From Parasponia andersonii (lineage: Eukaryota > Streptophyta > Magnoliopsida > Rosales > Cannabaceae), in NCBI GenBank assembly GCA_002914805.1, contig JXTB01000104.1, forward strand, positions 969,788 through 1,033,787: a stretch of 64,000 bases of DNA, read 5' to 3'. Both the position numbers and the translations under genes were made by a program. This document shows, one piece after another, positions 12,015-24,200 of this stretch; the first letter of the stretch is position 1; every line of letters starts with the position of its first letter. Under the pieces are notes generated by a model. That model made no database searches and was not told the DNA's origin. It saw nothing but the letters and a program-made list of their open reading frames with translations.

Positions 12015-12025
12015 GGTTTTTATAG
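12015..12025 (-). promoter_or_regulatory. TATA box for the antisense gene of element A
   Basis: On the minus strand CTATAAAAACC lies about 120 bases before the first methionine codon of the antisense region (11,895). The stretch between reads like a plant 5' untranslated leader, without a clear upstream ORF. This suggests the antisense gene is driven by an internal promoter and not by the LTR. Confidence 0.55.
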
Positions 12026-12316
12026 AGGGGGAGCCGAAGAGTTTTTCTGGAAAAGGGAGAGCTAAGGAGACCGAACAGTCGGAACTTCGAAATTTAAACA
12101 AATTTCGTGACATGGGATGGCGTGCCTCGCGTCGGCAGGGGGGAGCCACGTGCATCCCCCAGATTGGAGGAACGGATAAACGATTTCCCCACTTGACGAA
12201 TACGAATCCATCAAGTAGGGAAATGGGGGCAGTTGTGGGACCCGTTCCCAAGTCATACGCCACGTGGACAATTAAGCGGCAGAACAGGTCACAAAAGGGG
12301 CCCACCATCCGATAGG

Positions 12317-13065
12317 TGTCGAGATTAGTTAGCTAAAGGCCACGCGGGTCATACCTGATATCACAATCGGCCATTAGGCCATCCAAGGTGAGGGCCGAGC
12401 CCATCACAGACCCTGGACGGACTCGGCCTAGTCCGACCCTTACCTCGATAGCTGGGGGGTCGGAAGCCCCAAAGGTCTTCCACTAGAATACAATGGAAAG
12501 CAACTCACAACTCCAGACCCAAACAGAGCATTTAATGCGATCTTGGGTAGGCATGCGCAAGGGGCAAGCCGTCCTGACAAAACGGCGATTTGTCCAAATC
12601 TCACCCCTGACAGACTCAAGCCATAGGAGGCGGCAGAAACCAGGCTACGGCGATATAGAGGAGATCACGGTAATCTCGGCCCTGTGACCTCTAGGAAAAA
12701 CTTTGAGGAGAAAGGTACTCAGTCCTGAGATTGAGACCCGCATAGTTCGCAATCTCAGGACTATATATATATATGAGTCATGCATTCCCGAGAAGGGCCT
12801 GTACGCTTATAAAAAGAAGTATATAAAAAAGCTTACGAGCAAGAAACAAATATATACTTATATAAAACTAAATCCTTGCTACCCTGAATCAAAGAAAGAC
12901 CACTGACTTAAGCATCGGAGAGTCTTTGCAGGTGGCCACCCCTACCTCTCCGACCCTGCCTGGAGTTCAGAGCACTTTGGGATAGCGAGGACACGTGGAC
13001 AGTTGGAGAATACAGCATCAGCGGTTCAGAGACACGTGGACGGCTGGTGAGAAACCGCTCCAACA
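12317..13065 (+). repeat. 3' LTR of element A, 749 bp
   Basis: The proposed start is TGTCGAGATT, shortly after a purine-rich stretch (ACAAAAGGGGCC, about 12,291-12,302) that may be the polypurine tract. The end is CCAACA. From about 12,567 on it matches the 5' LTR at 177-675. A TATA run is near 12,760-12,773. The start is less certain than the end because the 5' LTR lacks that part. Confidence 0.8.
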
Positions 13066-13745
13066 ATTACATATTTTAATTAGATAGGACCCTTGATTTT
13101 ATTAGACAAAATAAAAAAATACAACAAACGACAATCAAATTAAGGATAAGCTATCTTGCATTCCAATTGACAGAGAGAAAGAATTGTGGAGGGTAGAGGA
13201 CAAAGATGGAAGAGAGGGGTGAGAATTAATGGGAGTCTGGGTGGGGAAAGAGAATACAAAAATAAATTAATGGGTAGTTTAAGAATAATTAGAGGTATAA
13301 AAAGTAGTAATATGTTTTAAAATTTAAATGAAAAGTGTGGTTTTAGATATATTGTGGGAAAAGTAGATAAGGAAGTGGGAATAGAACCACCCCAAATATA
13401 ATCCCCCATATTTATTAATGATACAAATAACCTTATATGAAATGAAGTAAATGGCTACAAATAATATTAAATACTAAAATCTTCTATCTTAATTAGACTT
13501 TTCTTTCTTAACACACCCTCGACACACAATTGATAAAACTAATCCCTCTTAAAAAAATATCAAATTCTTTTTAGTTAGATTAAGCTGTTATAGTTATTAA
13601 TATATAGTGAATTGTTGCTCAACACAAAAAACTGTAACTAAAAATACATTAATGAATTCTTGTAACTAAATATAGTTATGAGAAAACGTCTAAAATGATC
13701 TTATATTTCATACTTTTTTTTACAAAACCACCTATGTTTTAAGGA
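13066..13745. other. AT-rich intergenic DNA without a gene
   Basis: There is no ORF of note and no clear repeat structure. The stretch ATTACATATTTTAATTAG directly after the LTR is the 3' flank of element A. Confidence 0.6.
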
Positions 13746-14200
13746 ATATGGAAAAAATCTCCCTTAATTTGATTTTTTATTACAAAAAGAGCCTTTTAAT
13801 TTGATTATTTTTAAAATTCGACCTCCTCGTATCATCAAAATTAGGTATATTAGGTATATTGAATGAAATGACAATACCCGTGGTTAATAGCAGATTTAGA
13901 TTCAAAATAAATTTAAAAATGGTCTATACTAGATTTCAAACAACATTTTGACTTTTTAAATGACCTATTTTTTAAATGACCTCATAAGTAATAAAATAAT
14001 TTCTAAAAATATTATATATGCGTCCAAATACAAACAAAATATATATGTAAACTTAAGTTTATCAACCCCACTGAGGGTAATTTTGCCATTTTTTATTAAT
14101 TTTCTCAATTTGTTTGAACAAGAAGGTTGAATTTTAAAAAAATAGTCAAATTACAAAGTTTTGTAACAAAAAAATAAATTCAAGTGGGTTTTCTCATATT
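13746..14200. mobile_element. Foldback (long inverted repeat) element 1
   Basis: The first about 85 bases (from ATGGAAAAAATCTCCC, through TTACAAAAAGAGCC to AATTCGACCTCCTCG) are matched in reverse complement by the last about 85 (AATATGAGAAAACCC ... AATTCAACCTTCTTG). Identity is roughly 75-80% by eye. It contains no coding capacity. Long, imperfect inverted arms around a short spacer fit non-autonomous Mutator-like (MULE) elements. No target duplication was resolved. Confidence 0.6.
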
Positions 14201-14878
14201 TCTACTATTTTTTTAATCAAAATAACTTTTCGATCGTTGTGACTTTTTGTTGGGACTAAAACATTGTGACTGAAAATTAGTAGCATTTTTTGGGTGGTGA
14301 CAAGGCCATAGGGACAAGTAATTTGATTATTTTTATTATTTAGTTTTGAATTCTCCAGTTGTATAGGTTGTACTTATCTTCTTTGCGATAAACTACAACG
14401 GTAAAATAATTATTTCTTTTATTTTTCTGCAGATATATGAATATTATAAGGTATAACCCCTGACTTTTCGCTACGCCGATCAGCTTTCAAAATAATTAAT
14501 TAAGTTGGTAAATGAAAATGTCACATTACCTTTATATTCTATATTAGTTTAGAAAATGAGCAAGATTGTCATTTTCTTTCTCACATCATTTTGAATATAT
14601 GTATTATATGGGGTATTCTCTTTTGACAACCAATAACATAAAATAAGTTCACATTGCAATTACCAGTTACCACTTGACTGGGATTAGTTTTGAAAATAAA
14701 TCTGGATTCTCAATTTTGATCTTTATTTAATACATGAGAAAAAAAAGAGAATAATTTATAAACCATTTATAAAAGTAGGATTTTTATCGTTATGTGAATA
14801 TTTCAAAGTTCCAAAATTATCCCTAACTCAACTCTAGTCAAAAGTAATGGATGCGGTATTGGGAAAACGACCTATCAT

Positions 14879-15088
14879 GTTCGACCGAGGTCAAAATTAT
14901 TCAACTATACGTCAGTCAAAAATTTCGATAGGTGGCTTCAACCCGAGTCGAAATTGTTCGACTACGCTCGAATGGTGGTTTGATTTCAGTCGAAAAGGTC
15001 GAAATTTTTCGGTCATTGGTTGAAAAACGATTGTAACAACTAGAAGAGATGATTAAACAAGTTTGACCACGGTCGAAATTCTTCGACC
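14879..15088. repeat. Cluster of small palindromes with GTCGAA / TTCGAC arms
   Basis: At least four hairpin-like motifs lie within 210 bp. Two are perfect 7-bp stems with 4-base loops: AGTCGAA-ATTG-TTCGACT at 14,946-14,963 and GGTCGAA-ATTC-TTCGACC at 15,071-15,088. Imperfect versions sit near 14,879 and 14,997. The surroundings are otherwise plain AT-rich DNA. I do not recognise the family. Confidence 0.6.
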
Positions 15089-15303
15089 TTAGTCCAACGA
15101 AGGCTCTATTGCCTGAGTCAGAATCGGAACTAGCGGTGATGGCTAAAGTAGGTTGAAATTTGTTGAAAAAATAAGGTATCTAAGTAATTTTACTTGTGTG
15201 ACATGATAATGGAAGATAATTTTGAAAACATTAATGAATGAATCCTATTTTTCATCGCAAGGGTTTAGTAGACCCCTTAGGTGTAAATTCCGCTAAATCT
15301 AAT

Positions 15304-15980
15304 GATAAATGATTTATTGATCTTCAATATAGAAAGTCTTATTTTAGTTACAAAATTTTAAATTTTATTATATTAGACTTTAAACTATTAAACATATTTC
15401 ATTTTAGTCAATTTTATGCAGTATTATGTTTGCTTCTTGATAAAGACTATATATGAGATGTATTTCTCCTACTTTATTATTGATTTCAATAGAATATCAC
15501 ATGGCAGCTTTAAAATGCATTATTATTAATATGTGCCTAATTTTTGCTCAATTAATTATTTTTAAGTTGCTTCAATTCATATTTTAATTTGCCTACGCTT
15601 TTTGCATGTGAAATAACTATAAAAGAAGAGCACATGTGTCCCACATAATCTTGTTGTTAAAATAAAAATGTAATATACAATAAATATGACTAAAATAAAA
15701 CTTTCTTATATATATATATATATATATATTTTTAAAAAGTGGAGCTTAACTAATGATCTTTACTAATACTACCTAATCCTCATCCTACCCTATTAGGGAT
15801 AATAGGTTTTCACGCCTATCCCAATATGACTCGAACTTAAGATATGTACTCCTACCACTTAAATCAACCCATTTCGTTAAAACTTTCTTATATATTAAGG
15901 ACAAAAATAATAAAATTTAAAGTTTAAAAATCAAAATAAGACTTTTCTGGTAGCTTAAGTGCCATGGAGTCATTTATCCT
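15304..15980. mobile_element. Foldback element 2, with a SINE nested inside
   Basis: The left arm begins GATAAATGATTTA and includes GTCTTATTTTAG and TTTAAACTATTAAAC. The right arm is its imperfect reverse complement and ends ACTCCATGG-type sequence then CATTTATCCT near 15,980. It is non-coding. A tRNA-derived SINE has inserted into the right arm (15,714-15,877), so the SINE is younger. The left end resembles that of the foldback element just upstream of POLH (36,488). Confidence 0.6.
15714..15877 (-). mobile_element. tRNA-derived SINE, 18-bp target duplication
   Basis: Read on the minus strand, the head contains TTAAGTGGTAGGAG, like the A box of a tRNA promoter. About 35 bases later comes AAGTTCGAGTCAT, like the B box (GGTTCGANNCC). 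The tail is a simple AT-rich run, TTTTTAAAAATATATATAT. The insertion is bounded by identical direct repeats TAAAACTTTCTTATATAT at 15,696-15,713 and 15,878-15,895. This duplication, the internal Pol III boxes and the length of about 164 bp are typical of plant SINEs. Confidence 0.85.
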
Positions 15981-16189
15981 AAATATGTATCCTTCTTATA
16001 AACATTAAACAAATAACCCCAAGACAAGACAAGAACCAAACAATCACATTTCTACAATTGTATGCTTGATGAACAAAAGGAAAACCGAAAACTGGAAAAA
16101 CGGGAACGAAAAATGTCATAATTAAGTAGAAAACCAAAGTATATGCATGCATAACTCTATTGCAAAATTCCCCAAACGCTATATGCATC

Positions 16190-16300
16190 ATAGCAGCCTA
16201 GCAACCTATATATATATATATATATATATATAGAGGACATTAATAGCAGCCTAGCAACCTATATATATATATATAGAGGACATTAATTGAGTAAGTATTT
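16190..16300. repeat. Short tandem duplication around TA microsatellites
   Basis: The block GCAGCCTAGCAACC-(TA)n-GAGGACATTAAT occurs twice in a row, with a longer TA run in the first copy. CAACC next to (TA)n is also the edge of the TA-flanked MITEs found at 34 and 51 kb. Degenerate matter of that MITE type may follow to about 16,520. Confidence 0.7.
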
Positions 16301-16753
16301 TTTATCTATTTATAAATATTTTTTTACCTAATTAAAATTAGTCACAGACACGTCGATTGATAAAAGATAAAAAGACAAAATATTAAATAATGTTTATTTT
16401 TATTATTTTTTTTCTAAATAAAGGCTAAAAAAAAGTACTTTTGGATAGCTAAAAAAAATATTTATTAAATATCCATATATGAATGGATAAAAAAAAAATG
16501 GTAATCATATATACACCTAATGTATAGGTATGTAGCTATAAAAAGCAAAGATTAAGACCAATACCTAACTCGTTATTTATAATAAATAATACGCATAAAC
16601 ATCTATTTTACACTCATATATATGCATATATTTTCCCACTTTATCGGACTTCTGTTTTTGGTCTCTTTCTTATAAAACCTATTAAATGTACCCATAATAT
16701 AATTAATCACCACTAAAAACAACTTCAACTCCAAAAAAGCTAAAAACCAAAAA

Positions 16754-18219
16754 ATGGTCGAAAAATCTCATTTCCAAATGAGGTGGTTTTCATCTCCACT
16801 CCAGCAATTGGAATGCTAACCCCAACGGTCGAATTCGCTCGCAGCCTAGCCAACCCACTCCGGTCGTCTCTCCGCCACCGTCCTACTCATCCCCGTCCCA
16901 ATATGGCCCACCATCCACTCCTACACCCAATCCCTTCTTGCCACATCATCACACAACCTCCGCTTCCACCTCCTCCCCGCCATGCACCCTCCCTCACCCG
17001 ACCACTCCAACTCTTACGTGGCCCACATATCATCGCTCATAGACCAACACAAACCCAACGTTAAAAACGCCATCGTATCCTCCAATGAGTCAGACTCCGA
17101 GTTGGGTGTCGGGAAGACGATTCATCGGGTTGTTCGTCGACATGTTTTGTACTACCATGATCGATGTGGCAGTTGAGCTTCAGTTTCCTTCTTACCTCTT
17201 CTTTGCGTCGCCGGCGAGTTTTCTTAGTTTCATGCTAGACGTACCGAGTCTTGACTCGCAACTCAGTCGTAACTCTGTCACTGAGTTGAGAGTTCGGGGC
17301 TTTGTTAACTCGGTGCCTCGGTCAGTACTGCCCACTTCGGTGTTGAAGCAAGGAGATGGGTATTCGTGGTATTTGCACCATGGGCGAAAGTTCACCGAAA
17401 CGAAGGGTATTATTGTAAATACGTTTACAGAGTTGGAGCCCTTTGTGTTGGATACACTCTCCACAAGTGATGTGCCCAAAGTTTATCCAGTTGGGTCCAT
17501 TATGGATCTTAATGGGCCGGCCCAGTGGCATCCCGATAGAGCCCAATAAGAGAGCATTACAAAATGGCTGGACAATCAGCCTACCTCCTCTGTTGTGTTC
17601 TTATGCTTTGGCAGCATGGGATGTCTCAGTGGGCCTCAAGTGAAGGAGATAGCACTTGGGCTTGAGCGGGCTGGGTTTCGATTCTTATGGTCTTTGCGAG
17701 TGCCGCCAAGGACTAGATTGGGCCTCCCAAGTGAGTATCTAAATCTAGATGGTGCGTTACCAAGTGGATTCTTGGAACGGACTGCTAGGATGGGCTTGGG
17801 CTTGGTGTGCCGGTGGGTCCCGCAAGTTACAACCCTTGCTCACCGAGCTGTCGGAGGGTTCGTATCGCATTGTGGTTGGAACTCAATTTTGGAGAGTTTA
17901 TGGTATGGCGTGCCTATTGCCACGTGGCCAGTCTATGCTGAGCAACAGATGAATGCCTTTGAGATGGTGAAGGAATTGGGATTAGCAATAGAGATTAGGT
18001 TGGATTATAGGGAGGGTAGTGACTTGGTGTTAGCAGAGGAGGTAGAAAAAGGGATTAAGAGGTTGATGATAAGTGATAATGAGGTAAAGAGCAAAGGTGA
18101 AAGGTATGAAAGAGAGGAGTAGAATAGCTTTAATGGAAAATGGATCTTCATATGAGTCATAGGGTATCTTAGTTGAGGAATTAATAGCGAATTATGAAAA
18201 ACTAAAAGCAACACAATGA
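16754..18219 (+). pseudogene. UDP-glycosyltransferase pseudogene, UGT71-like
   Basis: This is a broken copy of a plant family-1 glycosyltransferase, an enzyme type that moves sugar from UDP-sugar to small molecules such as phenylpropanoids. The span of 1,466 bp equals the normal intronless length of about 470 codons. Seen are the start MVEKSHFQ (16,754), VVFISTPAIGMLTPTVEFA with the N-terminal region, VDMFCTTMIDVA near 17,136, and the complete PSPG donor-sugar box near 17,815-17,945 (from [10 protein letters not shown] to VYAEQQ). It ends with ALMENGSSYES and VEELIANYEKL (TGA at 18,217). The wording of the C-terminal half fits group E, UGT71. Breaks: reading-frame changes after the start codon region, after ARSLAN (about 16,850), near 17,115 and near 18,115; an in-frame TAA at 17,548; a TAG in the tail near 18,160. 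It is therefore a pseudogene and not a working enzyme. Confidence 0.9.
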
Positions 18220-18666
18220 AAGTCTACAACTCGTAGGTTCATCCAAATAAAAAATCATATGTTTCGTGTATGAAAAGAGCAAGTACAGCTTGTCAATAAT
18301 ATGAAATGATAAAGTCGGTGTGAATGTTGGATGTGTACTTGATTTCGAGATATAGACATTACCTTCTACTTTTAATACTTACTAATTAGGGTATTTAAAT
18401 TTTTTTTTTAAAAGGATATGTTATCATTAAAAGTTTAAATTATCTCATGGACTTTATATATAAATTTTAATTGGGTTACCCTAGTGTGTTGAATGGCCAA
18501 ATCTGATTTGATTATTACTTTTTTTTTTTATCAGGCAAAAATCTAAAAGGAGAACATCCCAAAAATATATGTTTTTATTCTAATTGATATTAAAATGTGA
18601 GTATTTATAAGAAATATCCTTTTTTTTTCTAGATCAAATTAATAATTGGTCGTTTTTTACACCTAT
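18220..18666. other. Intergenic DNA between the UGT pseudogene and element B
   Basis: No gene is seen. It ends with ACACCTAT (18,659-18,666), which is repeated directly after element B at 30,590-30,597 and so is the left target duplication. Confidence 0.6.
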
Positions 18667-19260
18667 TGTTGTGCGATCTTAAATCTTCGTCTTAGTCAAC
18701 GTCAAAGAAAGAAAGTCAATAACTGAGATAAATGCGTCAGGTCGCATGTGTACCTTTTTGATCAAAGTGTGATCTTCCCCAAATGAATAATGTGCGACCA
18801 AGATAAAAGGAAACTAAATCAAGCTTCTTCAGACGGGTAATTTGCAAAGAAAGGGAAACAAACTTTTGAGTAGAGATCAAGCAATCCATTTATTGGTTAT
18901 CACCCAATTTTATATTATTACCCAAAATTATATTTTCTGATTATGTACTTTCTCATTTGCACAATTGGAAAATATGGAGCAACTCTCACCTATATAAAGG
19001 GGGACTCAGTCTTATTATTTTTCATCTTACAATCACTTTACTATATACTCTATAATTCTCTCTTTGCTCTCACCTTGAGACTTAGAGGCTCTTGTAATTC
19101 TCCATAAAATAGTGAAGAACAGTGGATGTAGGCTCATCTTTTTTAGGGCTGAACCACTATAAAATTCTTATTTCTTTATTTTTTTTAATTTATTAATCAT
19201 TTTCACATACAAGCTCCATCTCGTAATTCACAAAATCCATTATTGACAAAATCTCTGTCA
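18667..19260 (+). repeat. 5' LTR of element B, 594 bp
   Basis: It starts TGTTGTGCGATC and ends CTCTGTCA. A promoter TATA box TATATAAAG lies at 18,991-18,999. A primer-site-like stretch (TAGTGCTAGAAGAAGGG) follows the LTR at about 19,265, a form different from that of element A. Confidence 0.92.
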
Positions 19261-19979
19261 GTAATTAGTGCTAGAAGAAGGGCATTCCAGCAAAGAGTTT
19301 GTCATTCTTGTCCATTCAACAATGGCAAATACCTGAAATACCACCAGAGATGCTGGATTTAGCCAGAATCAATCTCAAAGTGGTACTGTTGCATAGGTCG
19401 ATCGTGTTTAGGATCAACTAGTCTTGATTGTACTTGAGAAGAATATTGTCTAGGGACAAGACCATATGGAGGATGTTCTTGCAAACTTTCAGCAAATCAT
19501 TAACCAGATCAATGATTCTTTGAGGTGACTTATTGAAAGGCAGATGGTGACTCCACCACAATACGAACGCCCTAGAGTTCGTCATGCTTGACCATCTGAA
19601 AAGGGAATTCACATTCAAAAAGTAGGAAATCGTGACCACCTCAGAGCCTAGCAAGAGCGACATGCAAATCGCACTTCTAAGGGAAAAGACAAGGTCGTAG
19701 ATTTACCACAGGAGTTTGGTACTAGGAGTTCTAACACAGATCATGATCGGGGACATCCCTCTAGGAGAGCTCCCACTAACCATGATCACCTGAGCAACGA
19801 GCAAAATCGTCAATCGAAGAGCGTCTTTGAAAGGATAAGCAAGGAGCCAAGACAGAATTTTGCTGACCTAAGACAACACTTGGAACAACAACATCAAAGA
19901 GGTAGTCATGAGCGATCCACATCACATCATAACGACCGGATTCTATCGCTTCAAACTATTTCAGTAGAATCTTCATAAA

Positions 19980-21200
19980 GGTTGCTGCAGACCTTGCCTG
20001 ATCAACCTGTCTTACATCATAACGACCAAAGACCACCCATACCACCAGCAAGAGATAATGCGCTTCCTCCTAATATTGATATTCATTATTTAAGGATCGC
20101 ATTAGATGCACTTACTAGATGGGATGATGAGCTCGCTGATGAATATCGTCAGTCACCATTTAATGAAAAAGTTCAAGCTACTGCATTACCTATTAGATTC
20201 AAACTTCCCATTATAAACACTTTTGATGGGAAGGCTAATTTGTAGGATTACATGGATTACTTCAACGATCTGATGGAGCTCCACCGGGTCGATGACTTCG
20301 CACATTATAGATGTTTTATTGTAACCCTCACAGGGGTAGCGAAAAAGTGGTTTTGAGGACTTCAGCCTGGTTCGATCTCGTCTTGGCAGCAATTTCAGAC
20401 TACATTATTGAGACAATTTCAGGCTGCGAAGAACTTTACTATTCCATTGATCAGTTTGTCCGCCATTCGACAAGGTCCAGAGAAAACTCTGCGATCATAT
20501 CTTAATCATTTTACTTCGAGTTGGTGAAAGTCAACAACTCGCCTGAAAGGAGAGTCCTGACTTTAATAATGGTCGGAGTGTGACCAGAGACTAAACTTTG
20601 GGAAGATTTGCTAGAATAAGAGTATAGAACTCTAGAAGACTTCTATCAGAGAGTTGGTCGACATCTAAGGATAGAATCTTCTCAGAAAAATCTTCATAAG
20701 GCAAAGAAGGAAGGAGGAAAAGACACGACCAAAGATGCGACCATAATAACCAATAGTAACAATAGCAAGAAGTCAAAAAAGAGGAAGAATGAGCAACCAG
20801 CTAAAAAGTAGCCCGGACAGAAGAAGCAAGAGATTCCAAGGGCTCCCCTATAATTCAACAATTATATCGAGCTAAGTGCACTGATAGATCATATTTATGC
20901 AGTCACGAATTAGCAGGAATAGTATCGTCAGCCGGAGCCAATCAAATGGGATAGAGCAAAATATGATCCCAATAAGTTTTGCCGATATCATAATGATATT
21001 GGATACCACACCAACAACTGCTATGCTTTGAAAGATAAGATCAAGAGGTAAAATAGAGAAGGGCGGCTGGGGCAATATACCAGGCAAAATGGTGGGATGA
21101 AAGAAGAAAAACAACAACGCCCTCCAAAAGTTCAGCGTGATGTACGGACTATCTTTGGAGGACCGCATGTTGGTGGAGATTTAAGAAAAGCATAGGATAG
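19980..21200 (+). pseudogene. gag region of element B, broken
   Basis: A short gag core is recognisable, with DALTRWDDELADEYRQSPF leading into LPIINTFDGKANL at 20,080-20,245 and the gag-like stretch to about 20,520. A lysine-rich part follows near 20,690-20,830. It encodes the particle protein of the element. It is interrupted in several places, and only pieces of sense remain. Confidence 0.7.
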
Positions 21201-21239
21201 ATACGCCCGAGAAGCTCGATAATAGCCATTGACTAATGT

Positions 21240-24200
21240 GATGTACCTCAGCAGTGTCTACAGAAACTTCAGTGGGTACTTGACATGGACATTACTTTCA
21301 CGGAGCTGGATGCGAGGGAGGTTCATTACCTACATAACGATACACTTGTTATAAAAATCAATTGTGGGAGCATACAATTATGGCGAGTATAAGTCGATAA
21401 TGGGAGTGCTGCCGACATCTTGTACTATGATGCCTTCAAAAAAATGGAGTTGAGCGATAGTAATTTAAAACTGGCTGTCACTCCACTTTACAGATTTACT
21501 GGCGACAGCATAATACTGAGGGATATAATTGAGCTGATGGTAAATGTTGGAACTTATCCTAGAGTTTCTACGGTAATGAATCAATTTTTGGTAGTAGATT
21601 GCCCTTCAATATTCAATGATGTACTAGGAAGACCAACCTTGAGCGAATTGTGAGCTGTTATCTCAATTTATCATTTGACAAATTCCCAACTCAGCATGGA
21701 GTAGACGAAGTGCAAGGCAACTAATATGATGCATGGTCCTTTTATAACTATTCTTTGAAGCTCACAACAAGAGAGATAACATCTCGCACAATAATGGTCC
21801 AGCAACCTAAAGAAACGTCAGGCGAAATATCAATCGAGGATCTAGACCCATGAGAGATCAATAGAGAGGTCAAAACTGGGCCAATCAAGGACTTAGAAGA
21901 TTTGACAATTGATGAGTCTTCGAAAGTGTTGAAAATCAAAGTGAAGCTTCAAGAACCCATGCGAGTTGAGTTGGTTGCATTCCTAAAGGCAAATTTGGAT
22001 GTCTTTGCATGGTAACATTCGGATATAGTGATCCGAATGTTATGTGCCACCACCTCAATATCGATACAACGAAGAAGCCTATACAGCAGAAATGAAGAGC
22101 GATTGATCCAAAACGCTACATCGCATTGAAGGAGTAGGTTGAGAAACTGCTCGAAATTGGATTCATAAGGGAATCTTTTTACCCGATCTAACTTGCAAAT
22201 CCGGTTTTGGTGAAGATACCTAATAGATAGTAGAGAACCTACATCGATTTCACCGATCTTAGCAAAGCATATGCGAAGGATAGTTTTTCACTTCCTAGAA
22301 TCGACCAGCTCATAGATGCGATGTCTGGACATGAACTGTTAAGCTTTATGGATGCGTATTTTGGACATAATAAAATTCCCATGTACGAGCTAGATGAAGA
22401 GCATACCCCGTTCATGACTGATCAGAGATTATATTGCTTTAAGAAGATATCTTTCGGACTCATCAATACAAGAGCAACTTATCAATGTCTTGTCAATATG
22501 ATGTTTGCAAAAAAAATTAGTAAGACAATGGAGGTATACGTTGATAACATGCTGGTGAAGTCGAAGAAAGCTGAAGATCACATCAAGTACCTTAATGAGA
22601 TGTTTAAAATTCTTCAAAAGTATCAGATGAAGCTTAACCCCTAGAATTGCATATTTGGGGTAGGTTCTGGGAAGTTTTTGGGATTTATGGTCAATCAACG
22701 AGGTATCAAAGCTATCCTCAAAAGATCCAAGCATTGATTGACATGCAGTCACCTCGCCAATCCAAAGATGTACAAAGCCTGGTGAGAAGAGTGGCTGCAC
22801 GGAGCCGATTTATCTCAAGATCAACCGAAAAATGCCAACCATTCTTTGAGGTGCTGAAGGGATCGAAGAAGTTTGAGTGGACCAAGAAGTGCGAGCAGAC
22901 ATTCTAAGATTTGAAGAAACACTTAGGTTCTCCCCCACTCTTGTCGAACCCAAAACTAGGAGAGAGTTGTACTTGTACCTCGTTGTTTCCAAGTATGCAA
23001 CAAGTGTTGCAATAATTCGGGAGGAAGAAAATATACAACTACCTGTATATTACGTCAGTAAAAGACTATTCGATGCCAAGACAAGGTATCCAGAGATAGA
23101 GAATAGCACTAGCGCTTGTTATCACATCTAGGAAGCTTCGGCCATACTTCCACACACATTCTATAAAAGTTTTCACAAATTTCCCATTGAAATAGGTTTT
23201 GCAAAAGCCAGAAGTATCAGGACGGTTACTCAAGTGGGCAGTTGAACTGAGCCAGTTCGACATCAATTTTCGACCTTGCACTGTGATTAAAGGTCAAGCT
23301 CTTGCAGATTTCATTGCAGAATTCATTTACGACGTCAATCTTCCCACAAAAATAATTGAGAAATCTACAATAGATTTAACTAAATTGTAGTAACTCTATG
23401 TTAATAGGTCATCGAATGAGAATGGTGCAGGGGCAGGTTTGATGTTAATAAGCCTAGAATGGCATAATATGCATTGTGCACTTTACTTCAAATTTCCAGC
23501 ATCGAATAATGAAGCAGAATGCAAGGCGTTGATAGTCGAACTCAAGCTCGCACAAGAAATGAAGGTTGAGATGATCGAGGTATATAGTGATTCCCAGTTG
23601 GTGATTTGTCAAGTGATCGGAGACTACCAGACCAAAGGAAGAAAGATGCTAGCCTATCTGCAAGAGGTGCAAAGACTTCTTTCAACGTTTATTGCCTGTA
23701 GCATCCAACTACTTCTTCGCACTAAAAATACTCAAGTATATGCTTTAGCCAAAATCGCCTCGATAAAAGATGCAGAATTGCTAAAGGTGGTACCAGTCGA
23801 GTTCCTTGCAAAACCAAGTATCGAAATAGAGCCTTAAGTAACCATGCCAGTCAACCAGAAACCTTTGTGGATGGATCCTATAATGAAGTATCTACAAGAT
23901 GGTGACCTTCCTGAGAATAAAGATGATGCGAAGCATCTTCGAATGAAGGCAGCTCGCTATATCATCTTTGACGGGAAGCTCTATCGGAGGACTTTAAGCT
24001 CGCCATTGTTGTTATGTGTTGATGAAGAAAGAGCACTCTATATTATGAGGGAGATTCATGAAGGGATATGTGAAAATCATTCTGGGGGGGCAGGTGCTTG
24101 GAAACAAAGATCTCAGACAAGGGTATTTTTGGCCTACTATGAACAAGGATGTGATGGAATTTGCCAGGAAATACAACAAATGCCAGAGATTTGCAACCAT

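Larger units (their letters stand above)
177..13065 (+). mobile_element. Element A: Ty3/Gypsy LTR retrotransposon, Tat lineage, broken
   Basis: This is a 12.9-kb plant retrotransposon fossil. In order it has a 5' LTR short at its outer end, a primer-binding site, gag, a protease / reverse transcriptase / RNase H / integrase block, two tandem arrays, an antisense gene and a 3' LTR. Two features place it in the Tat lineage: a second RNase H domain of the archaeal-like kind between the usual RNase H and integrase, and an antisense gene between pol and the 3' LTR. No chromodomain is seen after the integrase. By eye the two LTRs differ at about 34 of about 500 shared bases (near 7%), which suggests a few million years at commonly used plant rates. 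The coding parts are interrupted in many places, roughly ten or more, so it looks dead. No target duplication can be defined because the outer end of the 5' LTR is missing. Confidence 0.93.

Noticed and set aside
15714-15877. A true tRNA gene
   Set aside because: A- and B-box-like words are present, but the sequence does not fold into a cloverleaf with acceptor stem, and target duplications show that it is a SINE.
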